DNA of 64,000 nucleotides from Streptomyces sp. Root1304 (GCF_001426405.1 NZ_LMEP01000027.1:227550-291549), one strand, 5' to 3'; numbered from the stretch's first letter, positions 27,823 through 37,588 are shown. The notes: generated by a model from the letters alone, not told the origin. Numbers and translations are program-made.

Positions 27823-29034
27823 ATGCATGTCCTCGTGGTGCACAACCGCTATTCCTCGGCGCAGCCGAGCGGCGAGAACAGGGTCGTCGACGAGGAGGTC
27901 GGGCTGCTTCGCGCGGCCGGCCACCGGGTCGACCTGTTCGAGCGGCGCAGCGACGACATCGCCGCCCGGTCGCTGCTCGGCAAGGTCGCGGTGCCGCTGC
28001 TGGTGCCGTGGAACCCGGGGGTCCGCACGGAACTCGCCGCCCGGCTCCGTACCGACCGGCCGGACGTGGTGCACGTCCACAACGTCTTCCCGCTGCTCTC
28101 GCCCGCGGTGCTCGCCGCCTGCGCCGACGTCGGCGTGCCCGTCGTCGCCACGCTGCACAACTACACCCAGGTGTGCCCGCCGGGCACGCTGCACCGGGAC
28201 GGCCGGCCGTGCACCGAGTGCGTCGGGTCGGCGACGTCGCTGCCCGCCGTCCGGCACGGCTGCTACCGGAACTCCCGGCTCGCGACGGTTCCGCTGGCGG
28301 TCGGTCTGTCGGTCAACCGGCGGCGGTGGTGGTCCGGTGTGGAGCGGTTCTTCTGCATCTCGGCGGCGCAGCGCGACATCCTCGTGCGGTCCGGCATGCC
28401 GGCCGAACGCCTGGTGGTGAAGCACAACTTCGTGCCCGACCCGGGCACCGTGCGGGCGGGCGACGGTGAGCACCTGCTCTTCCTCGGCCGGCTCGCGGAG
28501 CCCAAGGGCATACGGCTGCTGATGTCCGCGTGGGACGCGCTCGCGGCGGACGGCGGGGTGGGCGTGCCGCTCGTCGTCGCCGGTGCGGGGCCGCTGGAGG
28601 CGGAGGTGACCGCCTGGGCGGCGGGCCGGGACGACGTGCGGTACGTCGGCCTGTACGACCCGGCCCAGTGCCGGGAGGCCGTGTCGCGGGCGGTCTGCGT
28701 GGTCGCTCCGTCGATGGCCCGGGAGACCTTCGGCCTGGTGGTGGCGGAGGCGATGGCGGCCGGGGTGCCGGCCGTGGCCGCCGGGCACGGCGCCTTCGTC
28801 GAACTCGTCGAGGACGGGGTGACCGGGCTGTTGCACCGGCCGGGCGACGCCGCCTCGCTGGCGTCCTGTCTGCGCCGGATCACGGCCGGGCCGGACCGCA
28901 ACAGGGAGATGGGCCGGGCGGCCCAGCGCCGTTACGAGCGGGGCTTCAGCCCGGCCGTCGGTCTGGAGCGCCTGGTGGAGGAGTACCGCTCCGCGACAGC
29001 GGGGCGGACGGAATCAATGGGGGGCAGTAAATGA
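27823..29034 (+). CDS. GT4-family glycosyltransferase
   Basis: A 403-residue GT-B enzyme. The N-terminus MHVLVVHNRYSSAQPSGENRVV and the segment DVVHVHNVFPLLSPAVL are typical of a GT4 subgroup; the C-terminal donor half has LLFLGRLAEPKGIRLLM, VAPSMARETFGLVVAEAMA and the E(x7)E pattern. A CxxC-like insert (TLHRDGRPCTEC) is seen in this subgroup. It probably adds a sugar to the repeat unit. It starts 7 nt after the polymerase gene and overlaps the methyltransferase gene by 4 nt. Confidence 0.87.
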   Translation: MHVLVVHNRYSSAQPSGENRVVDEEVGLLRAAGHRVDLFERRSDDIAARSLLGKVAVPLLVPWNPGVRTELAARLRTDRPDVVHVHNVFPLLSPAVLAACADVGVPVVATLHNYTQVCPPGTLHRDGRPCTECVGSATSLPAVRHGCYRNSRLATVPLAVGLSVNRRRWWSGVERFFCISAAQRDILVRSGMPAERLVVKHNFVPDPGTVRAGDGEHLLFLGRLAEPKGIRLLMSAWDALAADGGVGVPLVVAGAGPLEAEVTAWAAGRDDVRYVGLYDPAQCREAVSRAVCVVAPSMARETFGLVVAEAMAAGVPAVAAGHGAFVELVEDGVTGLLHRPGDAASLASCLRRITAGPDRNREMGRAAQRRYERGFSPAVGLERLVEEYRSATAGRTESMGGSK

Positions 29035-30266
29035 CACGATGCCGACTCTGCGGTTCGGCGGCGCTGACCAGCGTCGTCGACCTGGGGGCGACGCCACCGT
29101 GCGAGAGTTTTCTCGCCGCGGACCAGCTGGACCGTCCCGAGCCCGCGTACCCGCTGCATCTGCGGGTCTGCGCCGACTGCTGGCTCGCGCAGATCCCTCC
29201 GCTGATCACGCCGGAGGAGACCTTCAAGGAGTACGCGTACTTCTCGTCGTTCTCGACCTCGTGGGTGGAGCACGCGCGGACCTTCGTCGCCGACGCCGTG
29301 GAGCGGCTCGCGCTCGGCCCCGACGCCTTCGTGGTCGAGGTCGCGAGCAACGACGGGTACCTGCTGAAGCACGTGGTGGACCGGGGGATCCGCTGCCTCG
29401 GCGTCGAGCCCTCGGTGAACGTGGGGGCGACGGCGCGGGACGCGGGCGTGCCCACGCTCACGGAGTTCCTGAGCCCGGAGACCGGGGCGGCCGTCCGTGC
29501 CGAGCACGGCCCGGCGGACCTGGTCGTGGCCAACAACGTGTACGCGCACATCCCCGACGTGGTCGGGTTCACCCAGGGGCTGCGGGCCCTGGTCGCGGAC
29601 GACGGCTGGGTCTCGATCGAGGTGCAGCACCTGCTGACCCTGATCGAGGAGAACCAGTACGACACGATCTACCACGAGCACTTCCAGTACTACACGGTCG
29701 CGTCCGCGATCCGGGCGCTCGCGAGCGGCGGACTGACGCTCGTGGACGTCGAGCTGCTGCCCACGCACGGCGGCTCCATCCGGCTGTGGGCCCGCCCGTC
29801 CGAGGTGGCCGGCGAGCCGGCCGCGCGGGTCGCCGAGGTGCTGGACCGGGAGAAGGCCGCCGGGCTCCAGGACCTCTCCGGGTACGCCGAGTTCTCCGCC
29901 CGGGTGGCCAAGGTGCGCCGGGACCTGCTGCGGTTCCTCATCGAGGCGGCCGAGCGCGGCGAGACCGTCGTCGGCTACGGCGCCCCCGGCAAGGGCAACA
30001 CCCTGCTCAACCACTGCGGCATCCGGCCCGACCTGCTCGCCTACACGGTCGACCGGAACCCCTACAAGCACGGCAGGTTCACCCCGGGCACCCGCATCCC
30101 GATCCTGCCGCCCGAGCGGATCGCCGCCGACAGGCCGGACTACGTCCTCGTCCTGCCGTGGAACCTGCGGGCCGAACTGACCGAGCAGCTGTCCTTCGTC
30201 CACGAGTGGGGCGGCCGGCTCGTCTTCCCCATCCCGGAACTCACCGTCGTCGAGGCCACGTCGTGA
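29031..30266 (+). CDS. TylC3-like NDP-sugar C-methyltransferase
   Basis: A 411-residue SAM-dependent methyltransferase of the three-domain NDP-hexose C-methyltransferase family. The N-terminal zinc-binding domain has CRLCG and CADCW. The central SAM domain has VVEVASNDGYLLKHV and ANNVYAHIPDV. The C-terminal domain has the conserved HGGSIRLWA and VGYGAPGKGNTLLNHC. Relatives such as TylCIII add a branched methyl group at C3 of a 4-keto sugar nucleotide. It begins the second sugar-nucleotide module together with the nucleotidyltransferase 13 nt downstream. Family confident; the sugar is not known. Confidence 0.87.
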   Translation: MTRCRLCGSAALTSVVDLGATPPCESFLAADQLDRPEPAYPLHLRVCADCWLAQIPPLITPEETFKEYAYFSSFSTSWVEHARTFVADAVERLALGPDAFVVEVASNDGYLLKHVVDRGIRCLGVEPSVNVGATARDAGVPTLTEFLSPETGAAVRAEHGPADLVVANNVYAHIPDVVGFTQGLRALVADDGWVSIEVQHLLTLIEENQYDTIYHEHFQYYTVASAIRALASGGLTLVDVELLPTHGGSIRLWARPSEVAGEPAARVAEVLDREKAAGLQDLSGYAEFSARVAKVRRDLLRFLIEAAERGETVVGYGAPGKGNTLLNHCGIRPDLLAYTVDRNPYKHGRFTPGTRIPILPPERIAADRPDYVLVLPWNLRAELTEQLSFVHEWGGRLVFPIPELTVVEATS

Positions 30267-30279
30267 AAGAGGTAGCAGC

Positions 30280-31095
30280 ATGAAGGTCGTACTGTTCTGC
30301 GGCGGTTACGGGCTGCGGATGCGCAGCGGAGCCTCCGACGACGTGCCCAAGCCGATGGCGATGGTCGGCCCCCGGCCGCTGATCTGGCACGTGATGCGCT
30401 ACTACGCGTACTACGGGCACACCGAGTTCATCCTGTGCCTCGGCTACGGGGCCGATCACATCAAGAACTTCTTCCTCAACTACGAGGAGACGACGTCCAA
30501 CGACTTCGTGCTGCGGGGCGGGCGGACCGAGCTGCTGTCCACCGACATATCCGACTGGACGATCACCTTCGCGCAGACCGGCATGGAGTCGCCGATCGGG
30601 GAGCGGCTGCGCCGGGTGCGGCACCACCTGGACGGCGACGAGATGTTCCTCGCCAACTACGCCGACGTGCTCACCGACGCCCCGCTGCCGGAGATGATCG
30701 ACCGGTTCTCCCGGCGGGACGCCGGTGCGTCGATGATGGTGGTGCCGCCGCAGTCCTCGTTCCACTGCGTGGACCTGGGCGACAACGGGCTGGTGGGGGG
30801 CATCACCCCGGTGAGCGAGCTGCCGCTGTGGGAGAACGGCGGCTACTTCGTGCTCCGCCAGGAGGTCTTCGACCACATCCCGGAGAACGGGGACCTGGTC
30901 GCCGACGGGTGCGCCGAACTGGCCAAGCGCGGCCGTCTGGTGGCGCACCAGCACCGGGGCTTCTGGAAGCCGACCGACACCGTGAAGGAGCGGGCCGCGC
31001 TCGACGAGGCGTACGCCAGGGGCGAGCGCCCGTGGGCCGTGTGGGAGCGGGACGGCGTGACCGTCGCCCCGGACTCCTCCGGGGCGCGGGCGTGA
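30280..31095 (+). CDS. RfbF-like sugar-phosphate nucleotidyltransferase
   Basis: A 271-residue nucleotidyltransferase. The signature CGGYGLRM and VPKPMAMVG form the nucleotide-binding loop, and the C-terminus GFWKPTDTVKER matches glucose-1-phosphate cytidylyltransferase (RfbF) more closely than RmlA or GalU. It would activate a sugar phosphate, probably with CTP, to supply the neighbouring C-methyltransferase, epimerase and aminotransferase. No typical CDP-glucose 4,6-dehydratase gene is visible in the window. Its end overlaps the deacetylase start by 4 nt. Confidence 0.85.
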   Translation: MKVVLFCGGYGLRMRSGASDDVPKPMAMVGPRPLIWHVMRYYAYYGHTEFILCLGYGADHIKNFFLNYEETTSNDFVLRGGRTELLSTDISDWTITFAQTGMESPIGERLRRVRHHLDGDEMFLANYADVLTDAPLPEMIDRFSRRDAGASMMVVPPQSSFHCVDLGDNGLVGGITPVSELPLWENGGYFVLRQEVFDHIPENGDLVADGCAELAKRGRLVAHQHRGFWKPTDTVKERAALDEAYARGERPWAVWERDGVTVAPDSSGARA

Positions 31096-31739
31096 TCCGG
31101 CTCGGGGGCGGGCGCGTGGAGCGGGTCGTGGCGGTGGGCGCGCACTGCGACGACATCGCCATCGGCGCCGGGGGCACGCTGCTCACGCTGTGCCTGGCCC
31201 GGCCGGGCGTCCGCGTCGACGCGCTGGTGCTCTCCGGTGGCGGCGGCGAGCGCGAGGACGAGGAGCGGGCCGCGCTGGCCGCCTTCTGTCCGGGTGCCGA
31301 TCTGCGGCTGACGGTGCTGAAGCTGCCGGACGGGCGTCTTCCCGCCCACTGGGACGAGGCGAAGGCCGCGGTCGAGGAACTGCGCGAGCGGACCGATCCG
31401 GATCTGGTGCTCGCCCCGCGCACCGAGGACGCCCATCAGGACCACCGCGGGCTGGCGCGGCTGCTTCCCACCGCGTTCCGCGACCATCTCGTGCTCGGCT
31501 ACGAGATCGTCAAGTGGGACGCCGATCTCGGCCGGCCGGTGGCGTACCAGCCGCTGTCGACGGAGATCGCCGAACGGAAGGTGCGGCTGCTGCAGGAGCA
31601 CTATCCCTCGCAGCGGCACCGTCCCTGGTACGACCGGGAGGCCTTCCTCGGGCTGGCCCGGATTCGCGGTATCGAATGCCACGCGCGCTACGCCGAGGCG
31701 TTCGCCGTCACCAAACTCACTCTCGACCTGGGGGAATGA
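31092..31739 (+). CDS. PIG-L / LmbE-type sugar N-deacetylase
   Basis: A 215-residue zinc deacetylase. The metal motif AHCDD (His18, Asp21; a variant of the usual AHPDDE) and the downstream EDAHQDH carry the ligands. Members remove an acetyl group from N-acetylamino sugars. It belongs to the sugar-nucleotide module and may expose an amine or act on an intermediate. The GTG start overlaps the previous stop by 4 nt (GTGA). Confidence 0.83.
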   Translation: MIRLGGGRVERVVAVGAHCDDIAIGAGGTLLTLCLARPGVRVDALVLSGGGGEREDEERAALAAFCPGADLRLTVLKLPDGRLPAHWDEAKAAVEELRERTDPDLVLAPRTEDAHQDHRGLARLLPTAFRDHLVLGYEIVKWDADLGRPVAYQPLSTEIAERKVRLLQEHYPSQRHRPWYDREAFLGLARIRGIECHARYAEAFAVTKLTLDLGE

Positions 31740-31742
31740 ACC

Positions 31743-32768
31743 TTGCGCGTACTGCTGACCGGGCACCAGGGCTATCTGGGCACCGTCATGGCTCCCGTCC
31801 TCGCGGCCGCCGGGCACGAGGTCGTCGGTCTCGACTCCGGCCTGTTCGCCGACTGTGTGCTCGGGCCGACTCCCGCCGACCCGCCGGGAGTCCGGGTGGA
31901 CCTGCGCGACGTCACGGCCGAGCACGTGGCCGGGGTGGACGCGGTGATCCATCTGGCCGCGCTCTCCAACGACCCGCTGGGCTCGCTGGCACCGGACCTC
32001 ACCTACGACATCAACCACCACGCGTCCGTACGGCTGGCCCGGCTGGCCCGCGAGGCCGGGGTGCGGCGCTTCCTGTACGCGTCGACGTGTTCGGTCTACG
32101 GCGCCGCCGGCGGCGAGGCGCTGGTGGCCGAGGACGCCCCGCTGCGCCCGGTCACCCCGTACGCGGAGTCCAAGGTGCGGGTGGAGGACGACCTGCACGC
32201 GCTGGCCGACGGCGACTTCAGCCCGGTGTACATGCGCAACGCCACGGCCTTCGGCTACTCCCCCAGGCTGCGCGCCGACATCGTGCTGAACAACCTGGTG
32301 GGCCACGCGCTGCTGTCCGGCGAGGTGCTCGTGCTCTCCGACGGCACCCCGTGGCGTCCGCTGGTGCACGCCGCCGACATCGCGCGCGCCTTCACGGCCG
32401 CGCTGGAGGCACCGTGGGAAGCGGTCCACGACCGGGCGTTCAACATCGGCAGCGAGGCCAACAACGTCACGGTCGCGGAGATCGCCGGGCAGGTCGCCGA
32501 GGCGGTGCCGGGATCGAAGGTGCGGATCACCGGGGAGCACGGCGCCGACCCGCGGTCGTACCGGGTGGACTTCTCCCGGTTCCGCGCCGCGATTCCCGGC
32601 TTCGACTGCGAGTGGACGGTGAAGCGGGGAGCGCTCGAACTCGCCGACGCCTACCGGAACTTCGAACTCACCAAGGATGACTTCGAGCGTCTCTTCACCC
32701 GGCTGGCCGTGCTGCGCGCGGCGTCCGAGGCCGGCACGGTCGACGACACGCTGCGGTGGCGCCGGTGA
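31743..32768 (+). CDS. NAD-dependent sugar epimerase/dehydratase
   Basis: A 341-residue extended short-chain dehydrogenase. The N-terminal nucleotide-binding motif is TGHQGYLG, the catalytic tyrosine-lysine pair is in YAESK, and CSVYG supplies the serine region. It should epimerise or dehydrate the sugar nucleotide made by the enzymes beside it. The TTG start has GGGGGA upstream. If the RfbF-like enzyme makes an NDP-hexose, this is the only candidate in the cluster for forming the 4-keto intermediate that C-methylation and transamination normally need. Confidence 0.85.
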   Translation: MRVLLTGHQGYLGTVMAPVLAAAGHEVVGLDSGLFADCVLGPTPADPPGVRVDLRDVTAEHVAGVDAVIHLAALSNDPLGSLAPDLTYDINHHASVRLARLAREAGVRRFLYASTCSVYGAAGGEALVAEDAPLRPVTPYAESKVRVEDDLHALADGDFSPVYMRNATAFGYSPRLRADIVLNNLVGHALLSGEVLVLSDGTPWRPLVHAADIARAFTAALEAPWEAVHDRAFNIGSEANNVTVAEIAGQVAEAVPGSKVRITGEHGADPRSYRVDFSRFRAAIPGFDCEWTVKRGALELADAYRNFELTKDDFERLFTRLAVLRAASEAGTVDDTLRWRR

Positions 32769-34081
32769 CCGCGGCCGACGGAGAGGACGACGCGGCCGGC
32801 CGGGAGGCGCGGGCGACCGGTGACCGGATGCACGCACTGGTGGAGCGGCTGTACCCGCTGTGCCGGAGCATCACCGGTGACGGGGTGCGCGCGACCCTGG
32901 ACATCGTCGGCGAGTACCTGCCGCTCCAGGTGCACGAGGTGCCGACGGGGACGCAGGTGCTCGACTGGACGGTGCCGCAGGAGTGGAACATCCGGGACGC
33001 GTACGTCGCCGACGGCTCGGGCCGCCGTGTCGTCGACTTCGCCGCGTCCAGCCTGCACGTGCTCGGCTACAGCGTGCCGGTGGCGCGCACCATGCCGCTT
33101 TCCGAACTGCGCGGGCATCTGCACACCCTGCCGGACCAGCCGGCGCTGGTGCCGTACCGCACCAGCTACTACAAGCCGGAGTGGGGGTTCTGCCTGGCCC
33201 AGGAGACCCTGGACGCGCTGCCGGACGGCGAGTACGAGGTGTGCGTCGACTCCACCCTCGCCGACGGGCACCTCACCTACGCCGAGCACGTGGTGCCCGG
33301 TCGGGTAGCCGACGAGGTGATCGTCTCCTGCCACGTCTGCCACCCGTCGCTGGCGAACGACAACCTGGCCGGCGTCGCGGTGGCGACGTTCCTGGCCCGC
33401 GAGCTGGCGGAGCGGAACCCGTACTACACCTACCGGTTCATCTTCGCGCCCGGCACCATCGGGGCGATCACCTGGCTGGCCCGCAACGCGGAGCGGGTGG
33501 ACCGGGTCAAGCACGGGCTCGTGCTGGCCTGCGCGGGAGACCGGGGCCAGGTGACGTACAAGCAGAGCAGGCGCGGCGACGCCGAGATCGACCGGGTGAT
33601 GCGGCATGTGCTGACCACGTCCGAACGGCCGCACCAGGTCAACGAGTTCACTCCGTACGGCTACGACGAGCGGCAGTTCTGCTCGCCCGGGTTCGATCTC
33701 GGGGTGGGCTCGCTCACCCGGACCCCGTACGCGGGTTACCCCGAGTATCACACCTCGGCGGACAACCCGGACTTCGTCTCTCCGGAGGCGATGGCGGACA
33801 CGCTCGCCGTCTGCCGCGAGGCGTTCGCCGTGCTCGACCGGAACCGGCGGTACGTCAACCTCAGCCCCTACGGCGAACCGCAGTTGGGCCGGCGCGGGCT
33901 GTACGAGGCGCTCGGTGGGCGCAGCGACACCCAGCAGGCGCAGATGGCCATGCTCTGGGTGCTCAACCTCTCCGACGGCGGGCACAGCCTGCTGGACGTC
34001 GCCCAGCGGTCGGGGCTGCCGTTCGACACCGTCGCCGCCGCGGCCGACGCCCTGCGCGGCGCCGGGCTGATCAAGGCATGA
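32765..34081 (+). CDS. DUF4910 (aminopeptidase-like) protein with C-terminal winged helix
   Basis: A 438-residue protein of the DUF4910 family. It has an M28-peptidase-like fold with an inserted DUF2172-type domain (about residues 40-160). The metal-site-like block CHVCHPSLANDN follows, and a winged-helix segment ends the protein (about 375-435: QMAMLWVLNLSDGG, FDTVAAAADALRGAG). The family recurs in polysaccharide and surface-glycan clusters next to C-methyltransferases and nucleotidyltransferases, but no function is established. The start at 32765 gives the GTGA overlap typical of this operon; the frame extends 9 nt further up. Confidence 0.82.
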   Translation: MTAADGEDDAAGREARATGDRMHALVERLYPLCRSITGDGVRATLDIVGEYLPLQVHEVPTGTQVLDWTVPQEWNIRDAYVADGSGRRVVDFAASSLHVLGYSVPVARTMPLSELRGHLHTLPDQPALVPYRTSYYKPEWGFCLAQETLDALPDGEYEVCVDSTLADGHLTYAEHVVPGRVADEVIVSCHVCHPSLANDNLAGVAVATFLARELAERNPYYTYRFIFAPGTIGAITWLARNAERVDRVKHGLVLACAGDRGQVTYKQSRRGDAEIDRVMRHVLTTSERPHQVNEFTPYGYDERQFCSPGFDLGVGSLTRTPYAGYPEYHTSADNPDFVSPEAMADTLAVCREAFAVLDRNRRYVNLSPYGEPQLGRRGLYEALGGRSDTQQAQMAMLWVLNLSDGGHSLLDVAQRSGLPFDTVAAAADALRGAGLIKA

Positions 34082-35424
34082 CGCCCATGGCCGCCGAGGG
34101 AGGGACCCCACCCACATCACTGACGCCTCCGCCGGCGGCGGAGGCGGAGGCCGGGGCCGGCGACGCCCGGCCGACGGCCCGGCGGGCCGTCGCGGGGCGG
34201 CTGTCCTGGGGGCTGGCCGACCAGGCGGCCTCCAGCATCTCCAACTTCGCGGTGGGCATCTATGTGGCGCGTTCGCTGGGGCTGACCGCGTTCGGCGTGT
34301 TCAGCCTGGCCTGGGTGACCTACGGCGTGGTGCTGAACGTCTCCCGCGGCCTCGCCACCGATCCGCTGGTGGTGCGCTTCAGCGGTGTGCCGGCCGCGTC
34401 CTGGCGTACGGCAGTGGCCCGGGCGTCCGGGACCGCGCTCGGCGTGGGCACGGTCCTGGGCGCGGTGTCCCTGGTGTTCGGTCTCGCCCTCGGCGGCCCG
34501 GTGGGAACCGCGTTCGCCTGCCTCGGTGCCGTGCTGCCGGGGCTGCTGCTGCAGGACGCCTGGCGGTTCGCGTTCTTCGCCGCCGGCGCCGGGCGGAAGG
34601 CGTTCGTCAACGACATGGTGTGGGCGGTCGCGCTCGTCCCCGCCATGGTGGTGGCGGCCCGTACGGGCGGCGTGGGCTCCTTCGTCCTCGCCTGGGGCGT
34701 GTCCGCGGCGGTGGCCGCCGTGTACGGCGGCTTCCAGGCAGGCCTTTGGCCCCGGCCGACCGGAGCCCGCGCGTGGCTGCGCGAACACCACGACCTCGGC
34801 TCCCGATACCTGGTCGAGAACGTCACCAACAGCGGTGCGAGCCAGCTGCGGGCGTACGGGCTCGGCGCGATCGTCGGGGTCGGCGCGGTGGGGGTGGTCC
34901 GGGGCGCCGAGCTGCTCCTCGGCCCGTTCCTCGCCGTGCTGATGGGGCTGTCCCTGGTCACCGTCGCGGAGGCGGCGCGGGTGCTGCGGCGGGCCCCGCA
35001 CCGGCTCGCCTCGTTCTGCCTCCTGCTCGGCGGCGGGCAGGCCGTCGCCGCGACGCTCTGGGGCGGGGCACTGCTGCTCGTCCCGGACCGGCTCGGCGAG
35101 CTCGTGCTCGGCGGCGTCTGGCACTCCGCCTCCCAGCTCGTCGTGCCGGTCACCCTCGGCGTCGCGGGCGCCGGACTCGGCACCGGCGCGGCGGCCGGGC
35201 TGCGCGCGCTCGGCGCGGCCGGGCGCAGTCTGCGCAGCCAGCTGATCGCCTCCGCCTGTTACGTCGCCGGCGGCCTCGGCGGCGCCGCCGCGGCCGGCAC
35301 GGTCGGCTCGGCCTGGGGCGTCGCCGCCGCGACGCTCGGCAGCTCGGCCGTGTGGTGGCTGCAGCTGCACGCCGCCCTGCGCGAGCACCACCGGAATCCC
35401 ATCCCCGAAGTGAGGACCTCATGA
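34078..35424 (+). CDS. Wzx-like polysaccharide flippase
   Basis: A 448-residue integral membrane protein of the MATE/Wzx (oligosaccharidyl-lipid flippase) superfamily with about 12 hydrophobic segments. The cytoplasmic N-terminus is Pro/Ala/Glu-rich, followed by SWGLADQAASSISNFAVG, a typical start of the first helix. It should flip the lipid-linked repeat unit to the outer face for the Wzy-like polymerase. It overlaps both neighbours by 4 nt (ATGA). Confidence 0.82.
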   Translation: MTPMAAEGGTPPTSLTPPPAAEAEAGAGDARPTARRAVAGRLSWGLADQAASSISNFAVGIYVARSLGLTAFGVFSLAWVTYGVVLNVSRGLATDPLVVRFSGVPAASWRTAVARASGTALGVGTVLGAVSLVFGLALGGPVGTAFACLGAVLPGLLLQDAWRFAFFAAGAGRKAFVNDMVWAVALVPAMVVAARTGGVGSFVLAWGVSAAVAAVYGGFQAGLWPRPTGARAWLREHHDLGSRYLVENVTNSGASQLRAYGLGAIVGVGAVGVVRGAELLLGPFLAVLMGLSLVTVAEAARVLRRAPHRLASFCLLLGGGQAVAATLWGGALLLVPDRLGELVLGGVWHSASQLVVPVTLGVAGAGLGTGAAAGLRALGAAGRSLRSQLIASACYVAGGLGGAAAAGTVGSAWGVAAATLGSSAVWWLQLHAALREHHRNPIPEVRTS

Positions 35425-36368
35425 CCGCCCGACCCAGGCTGAGCATCGGCCTGCCCGTGTACAACGGCGAGGAGTATCTCGCCGAATCGCTCGAAGCGCT
35501 GCTCGGCCAGACGTACGAGGACTTCGAGCTGGTCATCTCCGACAACGCCTCGACCGACGGGACCCAGGAGGTCTGCCGGACGTACGCGGCGCGGGACTCG
35601 CGCATCCGGTACATCCGGCTGCCCCGGAACATCGGCGCCGCGCCGAACCACAACTACGTGTTCACCCAGTGCCACGGCGAACTGTTCAAGTGGGCCTCGC
35701 ACGACGACCTCTACGCCCGGGACCTGCTGCGGCGCTGCGTGGAGGCGCTGGACGAGCGCCCCGAGGTGATCCTCGCCCACGCCGACCAGGCGGTCATCGA
35801 CGGCGACGGACAGGTGAAGGTCCCGTACGAGTACGGGCTCGCCACCGCGTCCCCGCGCCCCCCGGAGCGCTTCCGCAGCATGCTGTTCGAGCCCGGCGGC
35901 GACGACTTCTACGGGGTGATGCGGGCCGACGTGCTGCGCCGGGTGAAGCCGCACGACAGCTACCACCACGCGGACCGTACGTTCGTCGCCGAGATCGGCC
36001 TGAACGGGCCCTTCCACCAGGTGCCGGAGCTGCTGTACTTCCGCCGCGACCACCCCACCCGCGCCGAGCGGGCGAACCCGTCCAAGCGGTCCCGGTGCGT
36101 CAACCTGGATCCGCGCAGGGCGGGCCCGCTGCACCCGACGCCCCGGCTGCTCGCCGAGTACGTCTGGGGGTTCGTCGCGGCGATCCGGCGGGCGCCGTTG
36201 TCCCCGGCCGACCGGCGCGCGTGCTTCCGCCATCTGGCGGAGTGGGCGGCCAGCCGGGCCCGGCCGGGCGCCGGCGAGCGGGTCGAGGACCGCACCCCGG
36301 TCGACCCGGCGCTGCTCACCGTCTCCCTCGACGCGATCGTCGCCGGGCGCGAGGGGAGGCGGGCGTGA
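35421..36368 (+). CDS. GT2-family glycosyltransferase
   Basis: A 315-residue GT-A enzyme. It begins LSIGLPVYNGEEYLAESLEA, then LVISDNASTDGT, the nucleotide-binding half of GT2; the metal-binding DxD equivalent lies near KWASHDDLYA. It probably adds one of the sugars of the repeat unit. It starts within the flippase stop (ATGA) and overlaps the pyruvyltransferase gene by 4 nt. Confidence 0.87.
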   Translation: MTARPRLSIGLPVYNGEEYLAESLEALLGQTYEDFELVISDNASTDGTQEVCRTYAARDSRIRYIRLPRNIGAAPNHNYVFTQCHGELFKWASHDDLYARDLLRRCVEALDERPEVILAHADQAVIDGDGQVKVPYEYGLATASPRPPERFRSMLFEPGGDDFYGVMRADVLRRVKPHDSYHHADRTFVAEIGLNGPFHQVPELLYFRRDHPTRAERANPSKRSRCVNLDPRRAGPLHPTPRLLAEYVWGFVAAIRRAPLSPADRRACFRHLAEWAASRARPGAGERVEDRTPVDPALLTVSLDAIVAGREGRRA

Positions 36369-37588
36369 CTCCGGTCCGGGTCGGGGTGTTCGGTCTGCTC
36401 GGTTCCGGCAACCTCGGCAACGACGGCTCGCTGGAGGCCGTCCTCGGGTACCTCCGCGCCGAGCACCCGGAGGCGGCCGTGGACGCGCTGTGCGGCGGCC
36501 CCGAGACCGTCGCGGCCCGGTACGGCATCCCCGCGACCCGGCTGCACTGGTACCGCGGTGAGTACCGGACCGCGTCCCGCGCGGGCGCGATCGCCGGCAA
36601 GGGGCTCGGCAAACTCGTCGACGCCTTCCGCACCGCCGCCTGGGTGCGCCGGCACGACGTGGTGATCGTGCCGGGCATGGGCGTCCTGGAGGCCACGCTG
36701 CCGCTGCGGCCGTGGGGATTCCCGTACGCGCTGTTCCTGCTCTGCGCCTCGGGCCGGCTGCTGCGCACCCCGGTGGCGCTCGTCGGTGTCGGCGCCGCCC
36801 CGATCCGGGAGCGGCCGACGCGGGCCCTGGTGCGCTGGTCGGCACGGCTCGCCGCGTACCGGTCGTACCGGGACTCCCTGTCGCGCGACGCGATGCGGGC
36901 GATGGGTGTGGACACCGCGCGCGACGAGGTCTACCCGGACCTCGCGTTCGCCCTGCCCGCGCCCCCTCCTGGCGGGCCCCCGGGCCCGCCGGGCACGGTC
37001 TGTGTGGGCGTCATGGACTTCCACGGGGGCAACGACGACCGCGCCCGCGCCGAGGAGATCCACCGGAGCTATCTCGACGGGACGACGCGTTTCGTCCGCG
37101 CGCTGGCCGAGGACGGCAGACCGGTCCGGCTCCTCACCGGTGACGCCTGCGACGCGTCGGTGGTCGCCGCGATCCTCGACGCGGTGGACTCGCCGCTGGT
37201 CACCGCGGCCGAGGCGGCCTCGCTGGCGGACCTGATGAAGGAGATGGCGGCGGCCGACAGCGTGGTCGCGACCCGGTACCACAATCTGGTCTGCGCGCTG
37301 AAGGCCGGAACGCCGACGCTCGCCCTCGGCTACGCGGCCAAGAGCGACGCGCTCATGGAGCGGATGGGCCTCGGCGCGTACTGCCACCCGGCGCGCGAGG
37401 TCGACGCCGACCGGCTCCTCGCCCAGTTCCGGGCACTCGAAGAGCGGTCGGCCGAGCTGCGGCGGACCCTCACCGAGCGGAACCTCGCCGCCGCCCTGAG
37501 CCTCCGGCACCAGTTCGACGCCCTGACCGCGGCCCTGTTCCCGGCCACCACCCCCACCCGTGCCCCCGCGTATCGAGAGGCTCCATGA
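36365..37588 (+). CDS. polysaccharide pyruvyltransferase family protein
   Basis: A 407-residue member of the polysaccharide pyruvyl transferase family (CsaB/WcaK-like). The N-terminal GLLGSGNLGNDGSLEAVLGY and the C-terminal DSVVATRYHNLVCALKAGTP are the family blocks. Such enzymes add ketal-linked pyruvate from phosphoenolpyruvate to a sugar, giving the polymer a negative charge and, in Gram-positive walls, a docking site for SLH-type domains. A proline-rich linker lies near residues 200-215. The GTG start overlaps the GT2 stop by 4 nt. Confidence 0.85.
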   Translation: MTPVRVGVFGLLGSGNLGNDGSLEAVLGYLRAEHPEAAVDALCGGPETVAARYGIPATRLHWYRGEYRTASRAGAIAGKGLGKLVDAFRTAAWVRRHDVVIVPGMGVLEATLPLRPWGFPYALFLLCASGRLLRTPVALVGVGAAPIRERPTRALVRWSARLAAYRSYRDSLSRDAMRAMGVDTARDEVYPDLAFALPAPPPGGPPGPPGTVCVGVMDFHGGNDDRARAEEIHRSYLDGTTRFVRALAEDGRPVRLLTGDACDASVVAAILDAVDSPLVTAAEAASLADLMKEMAAADSVVATRYHNLVCALKAGTPTLALGYAAKSDALMERMGLGAYCHPAREVDADRLLAQFRALEERSAELRRTLTERNLAAALSLRHQFDALTAALFPATTPTRAPAYREAP

